Assembly (NCBI GenBank): GCA_945861465.1
Contig: CAMAVB010000008.1
Span: 1-60,852 of the forward strand
Source of the DNA: Candidatus Kuenenia stuttgartensis
GTDB lineage: Bacteria; Planctomycetota; Planctomycetia; Planctomycetales; Planctomycetaceae
Length of the DNA: 60,852 nt
Direction of reading: 5' to 3'
The notes under the pieces are model-generated. The model was not told where the DNA came from. It was given only the letters and a program-made list of their open reading frames with translations, and searched no databases. Below are positions 1 to 8,592 of this stretch, one piece after another. The position numbers and the translations under genes are program-made. Each line of letters starts with the position of its first letter. Position 1 is the first letter of the stretch.

Positions 1-971
1 CTTCCGACGATAATCGCTTCGCTTGATATGTAAACAAAGCCAATGCCGCTGGCGTTCTGTGGGAATTCGCTGGCCGATCTGCTGGACTCGGAATCAAGAT
101 AGACTCGCCGATTTTGAAAATCTACAGCGAGATCCAGGTAAGTCAGAAGTCCCATCCCAATGCAGTTAAGTTTTCCGCGGCTGGCTGGAACATTCCGAAA
201 TACGACTCCCGCGATTTCAATCTCTTGAATTATAGTGTCGCGATCCACGTGCAGGCCATCAGCCGTGAAGGATTCCTGCTCAATGCCGAAAACTGCGCGT
301 TGTGAACGAATAAGTGCCTGAGCAAGTTTGTCGGTAATAATCAGGTAGGCATTGAATCCCGTGTCCACCTGGAAATTATGGGTGCCATAGATAGGAAGTT
401 GAATTGGAAGTTGTGGTCGGGATCGATTTTGGTAACTGCTTTGCGTTACTGACGTTCTGGAAAATCTTTCGTGGACCGAAGTTACAATCTTCGGCTCACC
501 ATCGACGATACTAAGCACCTGATTACTGAGCAAATCCATGCCAACAACTGCTCCAATCTTCTGGCCCAATACCTCGTCGAATGCCTTGAGATTAAAAACT
601 TGCGAGGAGATTACTGCATTCGGATTACCATTAAGTGAAATGGAAATGTCGTCAATGGTCTGCATCTCAATGATCGCGGAATTCGTCTGAAACTTTTCCG
701 TTTTCTTTCCTTGAGGTACGCCTAATCCGCACACATCTGCATCGAGGATGCTTTTTGTCGAGCCGGTGTCTACGACGCACCTGACAGATCGCCCTTGTAC
801 AATAGCGTCATAAATTAACATCCCAGACTCGCGAAACGCCGGTTTGTCCTCAACTGCACCCAAGGTTGTTGGGATCATGAGATATAACGACATCAATGCT
901 AACTGAATGATCGCACCCCAGATCAATTTAATGGAGGGGTGAACCCTTGTTCCGCCGAGCTTTGTCTTCAA
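1..971 (-). CDS. Secreted two-lobed aspartic protease (retropepsin-like), C-terminus outside window
   Basis: The minus-strand frame is open from a stop at 980-978 to the window edge, about 323 codons seen. I place the start at TTG 971-969 because GGAGAGGTG lies 7 bases upstream; there is no ATG before residue 27. The N-terminus has a basic stretch, then a hydrophobic run (about residues 15-36) ending near LGA, a plausible signal peptide cleaved around residue 39. Two catalytic motifs are visible: VVDTGSTKS with Asp about residue 68, and VDTGFNAYLI with Asp about residue 203. The second lobe is followed by IGMGLLTYLDLAVDF, like the flap and tail of PF13650/PF13975 aspartyl proteases. Two DTG lobes in one chain suggest an intramolecular pepsin-like pair, whereas retropepsins dimerise. 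The gene follows the rhs gene on the same strand with a 73-base gap and looks AT-richer than genes further right. The substrate is unknown; processing of the neighbouring Rhs protein is only a guess. Confidence 0.72.
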   Translation of the reverse strand, partial: MKTKLGGTRVHPSIKLIWGAIIQLALMSLYLMIPTTLGAVEDKPAFRESGMLIYDAIVQGRSVRCVVDTGSTKSILDADVCGLGVPQGKKTEKFQTNSAIIEMQTIDDISISLNGNPNAVISSQVFNLKAFDEVLGQKIGAVVGMDLLSNQVLSIVDGEPKIVTSVHERFSRTSVTQSSYQNRSRPQLPIQLPIYGTHNFQVDTGFNAYLIITDKLAQALIRSQRAVFGIEQESFTADGLHVDRDTIIQEIEIAGVVFRNVPASRGKLNCIGMGLLTYLDLAVDFQNRRVYLDSESSRSASEFPQNASGIGFVYISSEAIIVG

Positions 972-1044
972 TGAATGTCACCTCTCCAAAACCTTATGGT
1001 GTAGCAGACCGGAATAGCATTAGATGAATGGCTGACCCCACCAC

Positions 1045-4000
1045 TCACTGACGCCGGATGACATTTAGCATGAACTGTTGATATTCTAAATATGGATCGC
1101 CCCCTGGCTGAAAGTCGATCCCTGGCCCAATTCCAAATTCCCACTGTTTGTATTGTATCTTGAGTCTAGGTTCTAATTCCCACTTATCATCTCTAAAGTC
1201 GATAAATGTGTCTTTAAAGTGCCACACCTCTTCAATTGTCATCGTAAGGTGGAGATTAGTAGTCAATTCGTATTTGGCGACGTCTATTTCTGGAAACTTC
1301 CACTTATTGATTATATCATTTTGAGCCAGCAAGGATGTTACGCCGACTGCCGTGGCAGCCATAATAACAAGCCTAACTTGGTCTTCAGCCAACATTCTCC
1401 AAGCTTCTTCTTTGGCTTGCGCTTCGAGTTCGTCCACATACTCCTGATACTCTTTCAAATACGCATCTCCGACGTATTGAGCTACTTCTTGATATGTCAT
1501 TACTAAAGAAGGATCGATAGGTTGATACAGCGTATGCGGAGGGTCTTCTTGCATTAGTCCAGTTGGATCGGTTGCATTTGGTGTGCTGTTGCCGACATAC
1601 CTGGTGATGTTCGTATCCCCCGCAGCAAAGCCCATCGGATCCTCGCTGATGAACCGCCCAATCTTAGCGTCGTACCAGCGGGCTCGGTAGTAGTAGAGGC
1701 CCGCGTCACCGTCCCATTCGCGACCGGTGTAGCTGAAGAGGAATTTGATCGACGAATCGGACTCGGCGGTCAGGTTTCCGAAGGCATCGAACTTGCGGTG
1801 GTTGACGACGGTCGTGGTGCCGCTGGCGTAGCGGGTGAGGTCGCGGATGGTGCCCTGGTGATCGGCGAGGGCCCAGGTGACGATGTTGCCGGAGACGGTT
1901 TCGCTGGCGAGGATCTGATCAAAGAGCGGGCCGTGGAGGTAGCGGGTAGTGAGAGTTGCTGAGCCGGAACCGTCTCCGTCGGCACCGGTGAATTCGAGGA
2001 CGATGTCGTCGAGTGACGTGCCAGTGTTGCGATCGCGTTTTCCGGCATCGTCGTAAACCCAGTACGTGGCGGATTCGTACGTGCCATTCCCATCGGCGTC
2101 CAGCTTTCTGCCGATGCGACGGTCAAACACGTCGTATTGATACTGGATCTTCTTCGTCACGGTCCCGCCCGAGGTCTTGAACACGATGTCCGTCAGCCGA
2201 TTGCGGTAATCCCAGGTGTACTCCACCTTGGTGCTGTCCGAGATCTTTGTGCGTGAAGTCCGGTTTCCTTCATCGTCGTACGTGTAGTTGTACGTGCCGT
2301 CGCTGGTCACCAGATTGTTCGTACTCGTTGTGTATCCGGTGTTTGTTCGGTTGCCGTTGGCGTCGTATGTCCAGGTCTCGTCGGTTTGATACGAGTGATC
2401 GACGACGGTGACTTGGTCATTGCTATCGTACGAGTAGTTCGAATAGCCGTCAATATTGGTGAAGTTGGTGATGCGCCCGTCGGCATCGTACGTCCAGGCG
2501 TAGTTCGCCAGATTCCCGCCCGCCGCGTTCTTGTGATCCAGAGCCTTCAACCGAGCCAGTCCTTCATACGCGTACGTCGTGTTCGCCACAATCTGGGTCC
2601 CAGCCAGATCGTTGTACCGCGTGATGCCGGTGAACATTCCTCCCGTGTTATAGGCGAAATTGACGCGCTTCGCCGCGACGGTGTTGCCACCGGATTGACT
2701 TTCCTGCTTCACCTGCGTGAGTCGATTGGCGTTGTCGTATGTCCAGGTGTTCCTGAAGTCAGCGGTGCCGGAGATCGCGGCCGTCTGTTGAGTGCGACGA
2801 TTGTTGGCGTCGTAGACATTGGTCATAACGGTCGTCGGGATGTTGGTCGTTCCCGAATTACTGGATGTCAGGGCTCGACCGAGGTTGTCGAACGTGTAGG
2901 CCATCTGCGTTCCGGTGGCCGAGGCACTCGTCAGCTGACTGCCGGCGTCGAAGTTGTAGTTGAACGTATTCACGACCGTGCTTCCCGACATCCATTTTTC
3001 CTGCGTCCGACGATGCAGATTGTCGTACGTAAAGTTCGTCACACGTCCGTTGCGATCCGTGCGACTGGTTACGTCTCCCGCCGCATTGTAGCCGAACGAT
3101 TCCACTTTGCTCAGCGAATTTGTTTCGCTGGTCACACGATTCAGGCCGTCGAACGCCCAGCTCGTGACGTTGTTGTCCGGATCTGTCAGCGACGTCCGGC
3201 GACTGAGGGCATCAAACGCAAACTTTGTGATCGGAGATGTCAACGCTCCCGCTCCGTCCGGATCCGGCTGAGTAATCTGCGTCGTGCGGTTTAGATTGTC
3301 ATACACCCAGGTCGTGACTTTGCCCAGTGCGTTCGTTTCTGTTACGCGATTCCCGTTGGCATTGTACGTGTAGTTCGAGACTGGAGCCGATTGCGGTCCC
3401 GCTCCATCGGGATCCGACTGTGTCATCTGAATCAGCCGGTTGACGTTGTCATACACATAGGTTGTCGTACTGTCATCCGGATTTGCCGTGGAGGCTCTGT
3501 GCGACGTGACTCGTCCCAGCAGGTCATATTGGTTTGACTGGGTGGCCGCCGACAACGAGCCTGCTCCATCAGGATCCGGCTGAGTGACCGTGGTGACGCG
3601 ATCAAGATTGTCATACGCATACGACGTGACATTCCCGAGTGGATCGGTGACGCTCGTCGTGCGGCTGACGGAGTTCCAGGCGACATTGATCACCGGGCTG
3701 GAAAGCGAACCGGCACCATCCGGATCCGGCAGCGTGGTCTGGGTTTGGCGGCCGAGTTTGTCGAACACGTAAGTCGTCGTTCGGTTCAGCGGATCAACGA
3801 TGCTCGTCACCTGATCTGCCGCATCGTAGTTCCAGCTTGTCACCGGTGACGTGAGCGAACCTGCGCCGTCCGGATCTGCCTGGGTCAGTGTCTTGAGTCG
3901 ATTGAGGTTGTCGTATGCATAGTTGGTGATGTTGCCCAGTGGATCGGCAACGGTCAGCACGTTGCTGTTGGCATCGTATGTGTAATTGATCTGCGGCGAT

Positions 4001-7000
4001 GTCAATGCACCCGCTCCGTCCGGATCGGGCTGAATCACCTGTTGCACCCGTCCCAGATTGTCGAACGTCCGGGATGTGACATAGCCCAGAGCATTGGTCA
4101 TTGACGTCATCTGGCTGGCGGCGTCGTACGCCCACTGTGTGACTGGACTTATGAGCGCTCCTGCGCCGTCCGGGTCGGGAGCGGTCTGCTTCTTCAGTCG
4201 CGAACGGTTGTCGTATTCCAGCGACGTGACATTCCCGAGCGGATCAGCCTGAGTGATGTTTCGTCCCAGGGCATCGTACGTCATCCCGAAGACAGGACTT
4301 GTCAATGCCCCGGCTCCATCGGGATCCGGTTGAGTGACCTGAGTCACATGGCTCATCGCATCATAGGCGTACCCTGTCACAAATCCTAAGGCATTGGTGA
4401 CGGACGTCAATTCGCTCGCCGCATTGTACGCCCACAGCGTCACCGGCCCGGAGCCAGCGCCGACGGCTGGCTGTGTCTGCTTGGTGACACGATTTCGGTT
4501 ATCGTAATCCACGGTCGTCACGCGGCTCATGACATCCGTGACGGTGATCGTGCGACTGAGTGCGTCGTAGCCATAGCTGGTTACAGGGCTGGTCAGCGGT
4601 CCGGCACCGTCGGGATCGGCACCAGTGACCGTCGTGTTCCGCTGGGCATTGTCGTAACCATACGCCGTGACTGCGCCCACCGGATCGGTCGTGGATGTCA
4701 TCAGCCCGGCCACATTGAACGCAAACTGCCACACCGGTGCAGCCAACGATCCAGCACCGTCAGGATCTGGCCGAGTCACTTGAGTCCGCCGGTCCATGCT
4801 ATCGTATGCGTATGACGTGACGAAGCCATTGGGATCGGTCACTGAAGTCACGAGACTCCCGACATTGTATGCGATCGTGGTGACAGGGCTGGTGAGAGGC
4901 CCGGCACCGTCCGGATCAGGAAGCGTGGCGGTCTTCATTCGATCGAGATTGTCGTAGGAATATGTTGTGACTCTGCCAAGCTCGTCGGTGGCCGTCAACA
5001 TCTGGTCGGCGGTGTTGTACGTAAACGTCTGGGTTGAGGTGTCCGGATTCGTCAGTGTGACCGGGCGTCCGAGCGTATCGTATGCGACGTTGGTGACAGG
5101 ACTGGTCAGCGGGCCGGCTCCATCCGGATCGGGAAGTGTGATGCTCGTAATCTGACCCCGCAAGTTGTTCGCGTACGTTGTGACTTTTCCCAGCTTGTCT
5201 GTGTGAGTGAGCATGTTCCCGCTGGCGTCGTATGTCCACGATTCGCCGCGCGTGAGTTCATCGGTATGACTCGTCGGTCGGCTGAGCGTATTGTAGACCC
5301 ATGTCTGGATGTCACTGCCGATCGCAAGTTGAGTCAGGTTTCCGTTGGCGTTGTACGAATAGTTCCAAACCGGCGCAGTTTTCATTCCCGCTCCGTCCGG
5401 GTCTGGCAGAGTCAACTGTGTGACAAGCCCGTTGCTGTTGCGGACTGCAGTCGTGGTGCTGCCGATCGGATCGATGGTGGTGGTGACCTGACCGAATGCG
5501 TTGTAGATCGCCTTTGACACCTGATTCAGTTGATCGGTATAGACGGAATACAAGTTTGCAGTCGCATTGGGCAGATAAGGAGTTGCCGGGTTACCGACAG
5601 TCCCGGTGCCGCTCGCCGGAATCCCTCGCGACTGATACGGATCGAGCTTCTTGACACCACCGTCGGCTGCGGTGATCCGATCGAAAAGTCCGACGTAGTC
5701 GTAGGCGATCGTACTGGCATGATTCAGCGGGTCAGTGATGGTCACTAGTTTGCGGGTTGTCCCGGAATACGCATAGTTGGTAATGGGAGGTGCTCCCAAG
5801 CCGTTCGGATCGGGTCGCGACACCGACGTAATTCGTCCCAGCCCGTCGTGTCCAATCGTTGTCACGCGACCAGCATGGTCGGTGACCGTTGACAGCAAGC
5901 CTCCGGAATAGACGAAGGTCATCACGCGGCCCCATGGGTCGGTGACAGTGGAAAGATCATCCGTCTGGCCGTCACTGTCAGCATCGACGTAAGCGTACGC
6001 CGTGGAATTGCTGTTTGAATCAACGCGAGTCGTGACGTTGCCGCTTGATGAGAAGTTCGTCTTGCTGCCGTATTCATCTGTGAGCGTGTACGTTCCGCCC
6101 GTATTCTGGACGAGCACCGAAAACGCAGACGGGCCAGCGGGACTTGTGTACGTGGGACCTGTGCCGGAAAACAAAGCCGCCGCACCGTCGCCTCGAATCC
6201 ACAGCATTCCGCCGGAAACCGACGCCAGTCGATCCATGTCTCCGAGATTCCAGGAATCTCCTTCGGTATTGACGTTCCAGTTCACGACGTAGCTCGAACC
6301 GGCGAAACTGCGGGTACTCGACGATCCATCGGAATACTTCGCCTTCAGCGCCATCGACCATGCGTACTTGCCCGTGATCAGACTTGTTGCATCGGTCTGA
6401 TGTGCAAATCTCAATCGCGTCGTCCCGGAGATACCGGTCGTGCTGTAATAGGCTGTGGCACCCGCGACACCGTTGAACGTCAGGACACTTTCGAGGGATG
6501 TCGGAGTGCCGCCGTTGAAGTCAACTTCCACGGCAATGATGGGTTTGGGGTCACTGTTCGAGGAATAGATCAGTTCGAGCCCGTCCCCGACCGGCGCTGC
6601 GGCCTGTGCATCGCCCGTGTAACCCACAACCGCAACCGCCCCGAAGTCATCCGCCGTTTCCGCGACGCGGTCTTCCGCGTTGGTCTGAGCACCCCAGGAA
6701 TTCGTGACCGTCACATAAACGGTCGTCGCGGGGCTGTAAGACGTCCCGTCAAATGCCCGATATTGAAAACTGTCAGAACCGCTATACCCAAGCGTCGGCA
6801 CATAAGTGAAACCACCGTTGGAATTGAGCGTCACGGTTCCATGAAGTGCGTTGGAATAGAGGCTCGCCGTCAGGGCATCCCATTCCATGTCCATGTCGTT
6901 GGCGAGAACCCCGGATGCGGCAACCGTATACGAGTCCTTTGACACGCCAGAATACGTATCGAAATTCGAAAACGGTGCCATCCCGGAAAGCAGGATCTTC

Positions 7001-7170
7001 GACTCGCACGACTCACTGCGCTGTGCAACCCTCCATGAAGCTCGCCGCCGTCGTTCGTTGCGTCGCAGATCCGACACAAATTCTGCGAGAAAGGTCAGCC
7101 AGCGGCCCCCGGATACAGGGATGCAGGGATGCAGGGATGCAGGGATGCAGGGATGCGGTCGCCGCATCAT
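1045..7170 (-). CDS. Giant RHS/YD-repeat surface protein with cadherin-like domain and variable C-terminal tip
   Basis: The protein has 2041 residues. A basic N-terminus with RNERRRR and then ESKILLSG resembles the planctomycete export motif (Planc_extracel, LE-R-LLS). A cadherin/VCBS-like domain follows at about residues 75-155 (VLANDMD, GFTYVPTLGYSG). From about residue 370 there are YD repeats, 13 of them carrying DPDGAG about every 65-70 residues. A classical Rhs core follows (YTGREWDGDAGLYYYRARWYD, GRFISEDP) and ends at DPTGL near residue 1872. The last 169 residues are unlike the core, with a helical stretch, a short hydrophobic run (VIMAATAVGV) and an aromatic C-terminus. This is the layout of polymorphic Rhs proteins, whose C-terminal domain is released after the core. 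I do not recognise a toxin fold in the tip and see no standard immunity gene. The start is uncertain: ATG 7170 or 7167 lies just upstream of an 8-base tandem repeat, and the family-like N-terminus begins only around WLTFLAEFVSDLRR. Confidence 0.93.
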   Translation of the reverse strand: MMRRPHPCIPASLHPCIPVSGGRWLTFLAEFVSDLRRNERRRRASWRVAQRSESCESKILLSGMAPFSNFDTYSGVSKDSYTVAASGVLANDMDMEWDALTASLYSNALHGTVTLNSNGGFTYVPTLGYSGSDSFQYRAFDGTSYSPATTVYVTVTNSWGAQTNAEDRVAETADDFGAVAVVGYTGDAQAAAPVGDGLELIYSSNSDPKPIIAVEVDFNGGTPTSLESVLTFNGVAGATAYYSTTGISGTTRLRFAHQTDATSLITGKYAWSMALKAKYSDGSSSTRSFAGSSYVVNWNVNTEGDSWNLGDMDRLASVSGGMLWIRGDGAAALFSGTGPTYTSPAGPSAFSVLVQNTGGTYTLTDEYGSKTNFSSSGNVTTRVDSNSNSTAYAYVDADSDGQTDDLSTVTDPWGRVMTFVYSGGLLSTVTDHAGRVTTIGHDGLGRITSVSRPDPNGLGAPPITNYAYSGTTRKLVTITDPLNHASTIAYDYVGLFDRITAADGGVKKLDPYQSRGIPASGTGTVGNPATPYLPNATANLYSVYTDQLNQVSKAIYNAFGQVTTTIDPIGSTTTAVRNSNGLVTQLTLPDPDGAGMKTAPVWNYSYNANGNLTQLAIGSDIQTWVYNTLSRPTSHTDELTRGESWTYDASGNMLTHTDKLGKVTTYANNLRGQITSITLPDPDGAGPLTSPVTNVAYDTLGRPVTLTNPDTSTQTFTYNTADQMLTATDELGRVTTYSYDNLDRMKTATLPDPDGAGPLTSPVTTIAYNVGSLVTSVTDPNGFVTSYAYDSMDRRTQVTRPDPDGAGSLAAPVWQFAFNVAGLMTSTTDPVGAVTAYGYDNAQRNTTVTGADPDGAGPLTSPVTSYGYDALSRTITVTDVMSRVTTVDYDNRNRVTKQTQPAVGAGSGPVTLWAYNAASELTSVTNALGFVTGYAYDAMSHVTQVTQPDPDGAGALTSPVFGMTYDALGRNITQADPLGNVTSLEYDNRSRLKKQTAPDPDGAGALISPVTQWAYDAASQMTSMTNALGYVTSRTFDNLGRVQQVIQPDPDGAGALTSPQINYTYDANSNVLTVADPLGNITNYAYDNLNRLKTLTQADPDGAGSLTSPVTSWNYDAADQVTSIVDPLNRTTTYVFDKLGRQTQTTLPDPDGAGSLSSPVINVAWNSVSRTTSVTDPLGNVTSYAYDNLDRVTTVTQPDPDGAGSLSAATQSNQYDLLGRVTSHRASTANPDDSTTTYVYDNVNRLIQMTQSDPDGAGPQSAPVSNYTYNANGNRVTETNALGKVTTWVYDNLNRTTQITQPDPDGAGALTSPITKFAFDALSRRTSLTDPDNNVTSWAFDGLNRVTSETNSLSKVESFGYNAAGDVTSRTDRNGRVTNFTYDNLHRRTQEKWMSGSTVVNTFNYNFDAGSQLTSASATGTQMAYTFDNLGRALTSSNSGTTNIPTTVMTNVYDANNRRTQQTAAISGTADFRNTWTYDNANRLTQVKQESQSGGNTVAAKRVNFAYNTGGMFTGITRYNDLAGTQIVANTTYAYEGLARLKALDHKNAAGGNLANYAWTYDADGRITNFTNIDGYSNYSYDSNDQVTVVDHSYQTDETWTYDANGNRTNTGYTTSTNNLVTSDGTYNYTYDDEGNRTSRTKISDSTKVEYTWDYRNRLTDIVFKTSGGTVTKKIQYQYDVFDRRIGRKLDADGNGTYESATYWVYDDAGKRDRNTGTSLDDIVLEFTGADGDGSGSATLTTRYLHGPLFDQILASETVSGNIVTWALADHQGTIRDLTRYASGTTTVVNHRKFDAFGNLTAESDSSIKFLFSYTGREWDGDAGLYYYRARWYDAKIGRFISEDPMGFAAGDTNITRYVGNSTPNATDPTGLMQEDPPHTLYQPIDPSLVMTYQEVAQYVGDAYLKEYQEYVDELEAQAKEEAWRMLAEDQVRLVIMAATAVGVTSLLAQNDIINKWKFPEIDVAKYELTTNLHLTMTIEEVWHFKDTFIDFRDDKWELEPRLKIQYKQWEFGIGPGIDFQPGGDPYLEYQQFMLNVIRRQ
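7116..7155. repeat. Five tandem copies of an 8-bp unit at the 5' end of the rhs gene
   Basis: The unit CAGGGATG (plus strand) is repeated five times without error. On the minus strand it encodes the repeating HPCIPASL part of the Rhs N-terminus. Eight is not a multiple of three, so gain or loss of one unit would put ATG 7170 out of frame with the rhs body. That is the classical arrangement for slipped-strand phase variation, although translation could also start downstream. Confidence 0.9.
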
Positions 7171-7982
7171 AGTGAGGACTTACACCGGGGCGGTTGCGAC
7201 GCGGCTTCAAGTCGAAATGCAACCCTGCCAACATGGTCCGAAGTCTGCCATTCGCCATGACATTTCTCCCGGTTTGCGATCCACTTTCAGAAACCGCAAA
7301 TACTGCGTACTGCAAGTGCGACTCAGTGAGGCTGAGCCTAGCCATAGGGGTCGAGGACAAATTCCATTTTCCGATGCGAAGTGGGAGCATTACCTCCAGC
7401 AATGCAAGCGTCAATGGCAATGGAAGAAGTATTTCCCCGGAATTTGAAAAGCGGCCAATTATCATTTTTGCGGTGCCGTCTTGCTTACCGCCATGCAGAT
7501 CAGGCAATGCGTCACAGATTCAATCCCGTGAGACGAGCCCGTTTTCTGATTCGGCAACGTCACGTCGAGTGATCATTTGCGAGGGTCTAAACGCTTAACG
7601 TCGAGAACGACCAATTTGTCGATGCGATTACAAGTCAACGAAACTGCTTCTGTCGGCATCCGCTGAAGTCGGCAAGATGCGTTCGCTCTTTGTTATACCT
7701 CCGGCACAAACGCACGGGACTTGAGTTGCGAGTGGAATCAATCGTCCACAACTTCTGGCCGGGGTGTTGTTCCGCTCCGCGGTCGCACAGGAGGAATTTT
7801 CCGGACCTGCCGCCATCATTGGCGACGATCGCGGCTCCCAAGTCATTAACCCGCAGCATCAGCGCAGCCTTAACATCCCAAGTCCTCGCCGCCGCTTCGG
7901 GTTACGTTTCAGAAAAAGTGGAAAGCGGGGACACAGCTCGATACTTGACAGTTTGGCTTGAGTTGCATCTGGCTATTGACTC
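7171..7982. other. Intergenic stretch with no supportable gene
   Basis: About 810 bases between the divergent rhs gene and the transposase remnant. Short open frames exist on both strands, but none has a recognisable motif, a good ribosome site or similarity to a known family. The last part (around 7911-7960) reads like the upstream flank of IS-like transposase genes. It is probably decayed sequence plus the rhs promoter. Confidence 0.6.
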
Positions 7983-8014
7983 CTGACCCCATTTCAAACT
8001 GACCCCATTTCAAA
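7983..8014. repeat. Two tandem copies of CTGACCCCATTTCAAA
   Basis: A perfect 16-bp direct repeat directly abuts the surviving part of the transposase fragment. It probably marks the junction where the 5' part of the gene was lost. Confidence 0.85.
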
Positions 8015-8016
8015 AG

Positions 8017-8565
8017 CTGGTCCTGAGATCGCGACCGGATGTCGTGGCGGAGTGGGATGATTCTGAAGTCGCCCGACGGTGGTTGATGCTTTGTCCCGAA
8101 CGCCGCGACAAACACGGCAAGCCTGAAGAACCCTCGGAATTCGAACTGAACCACATCCGCAAGGACAAGGCGAAGCTGAAAGTAATCCGCAGTCGGCTGA
8201 GCGATATTTCATGGTGGATGCGGTTGCTCAGCCAGCACATTGCTCAACGCGCCAATAAGGAAGACGGCGAGCTCGGAAAATTCTGGCAAGCGCGCTATCG
8301 AGCAGTTCGATTGCTGGACGAAACGGCGATTCTGGCGTGTGCGGCGTATGTGGATCTGAATCCGATTCGAGCGGCATTGGCGGAGATGATTGAAGAGACC
8401 CAATATTCATTCCCAATATTCATTCCACGCTCAGCCGCCTCGCCCGCCAGAGAATTCAGGGTTCACCGATACGTCGGGCAGACCATGGGGCAATTGGTTC
8501 AGCCACGGCTAAAGTCGATCGGTCTGGACTTCAGATTCGCGTTCAGATGGTCTAAGCTGCCGTGA
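8017..8565 (+). pseudogene. REP-associated (Y1/IS200-like) transposase, 5'-truncated remnant
   Basis: The readable frame starts inside the protein at LVLRSRPDVVAEWDD and continues through SEVARRWLMLCPERRD, FWQARYRAVRLLDE and ACAAYVDLNPIRA. These match the second half of the PF01797-related transposases (TnpA-REP, RAYT) common in planctomycetes and gammaproteobacteria. The N-terminal half, which carries the His-U-His metal site, is missing; upstream is only a tandem repeat and an in-frame TGA at 7984. The C-terminus after about EETQYS also looks diverged. The remnant cannot be active. RAYT enzymes are linked with REP palindromes, and this window has several REP-like families, so an intact relative elsewhere may have moved them. 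That link is inference. Confidence 0.8.
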
Positions 8566-8592
8566 ACTAAATCTACACCACGGAGTCGAGTC

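Noticed and set aside
2386-3294. 302-codon plus-strand frame inside the rhs gene
   Set aside because: Antisense shadow of the YD repeats. The plus-strand translation has no domain and the opposite strand is clearly coding.
3240-5420. CRISPR-like regular repeats
   Set aside because: The period is about 200 bases, the repeats lie in an open reading frame and encode YD motifs; no cas genes are present.
7013-7507. 164-codon minus-strand frame upstream of rhs
   Set aside because: Overlaps the rhs 5' end in another frame, includes the 8-bp repeat and shows no family similarity.
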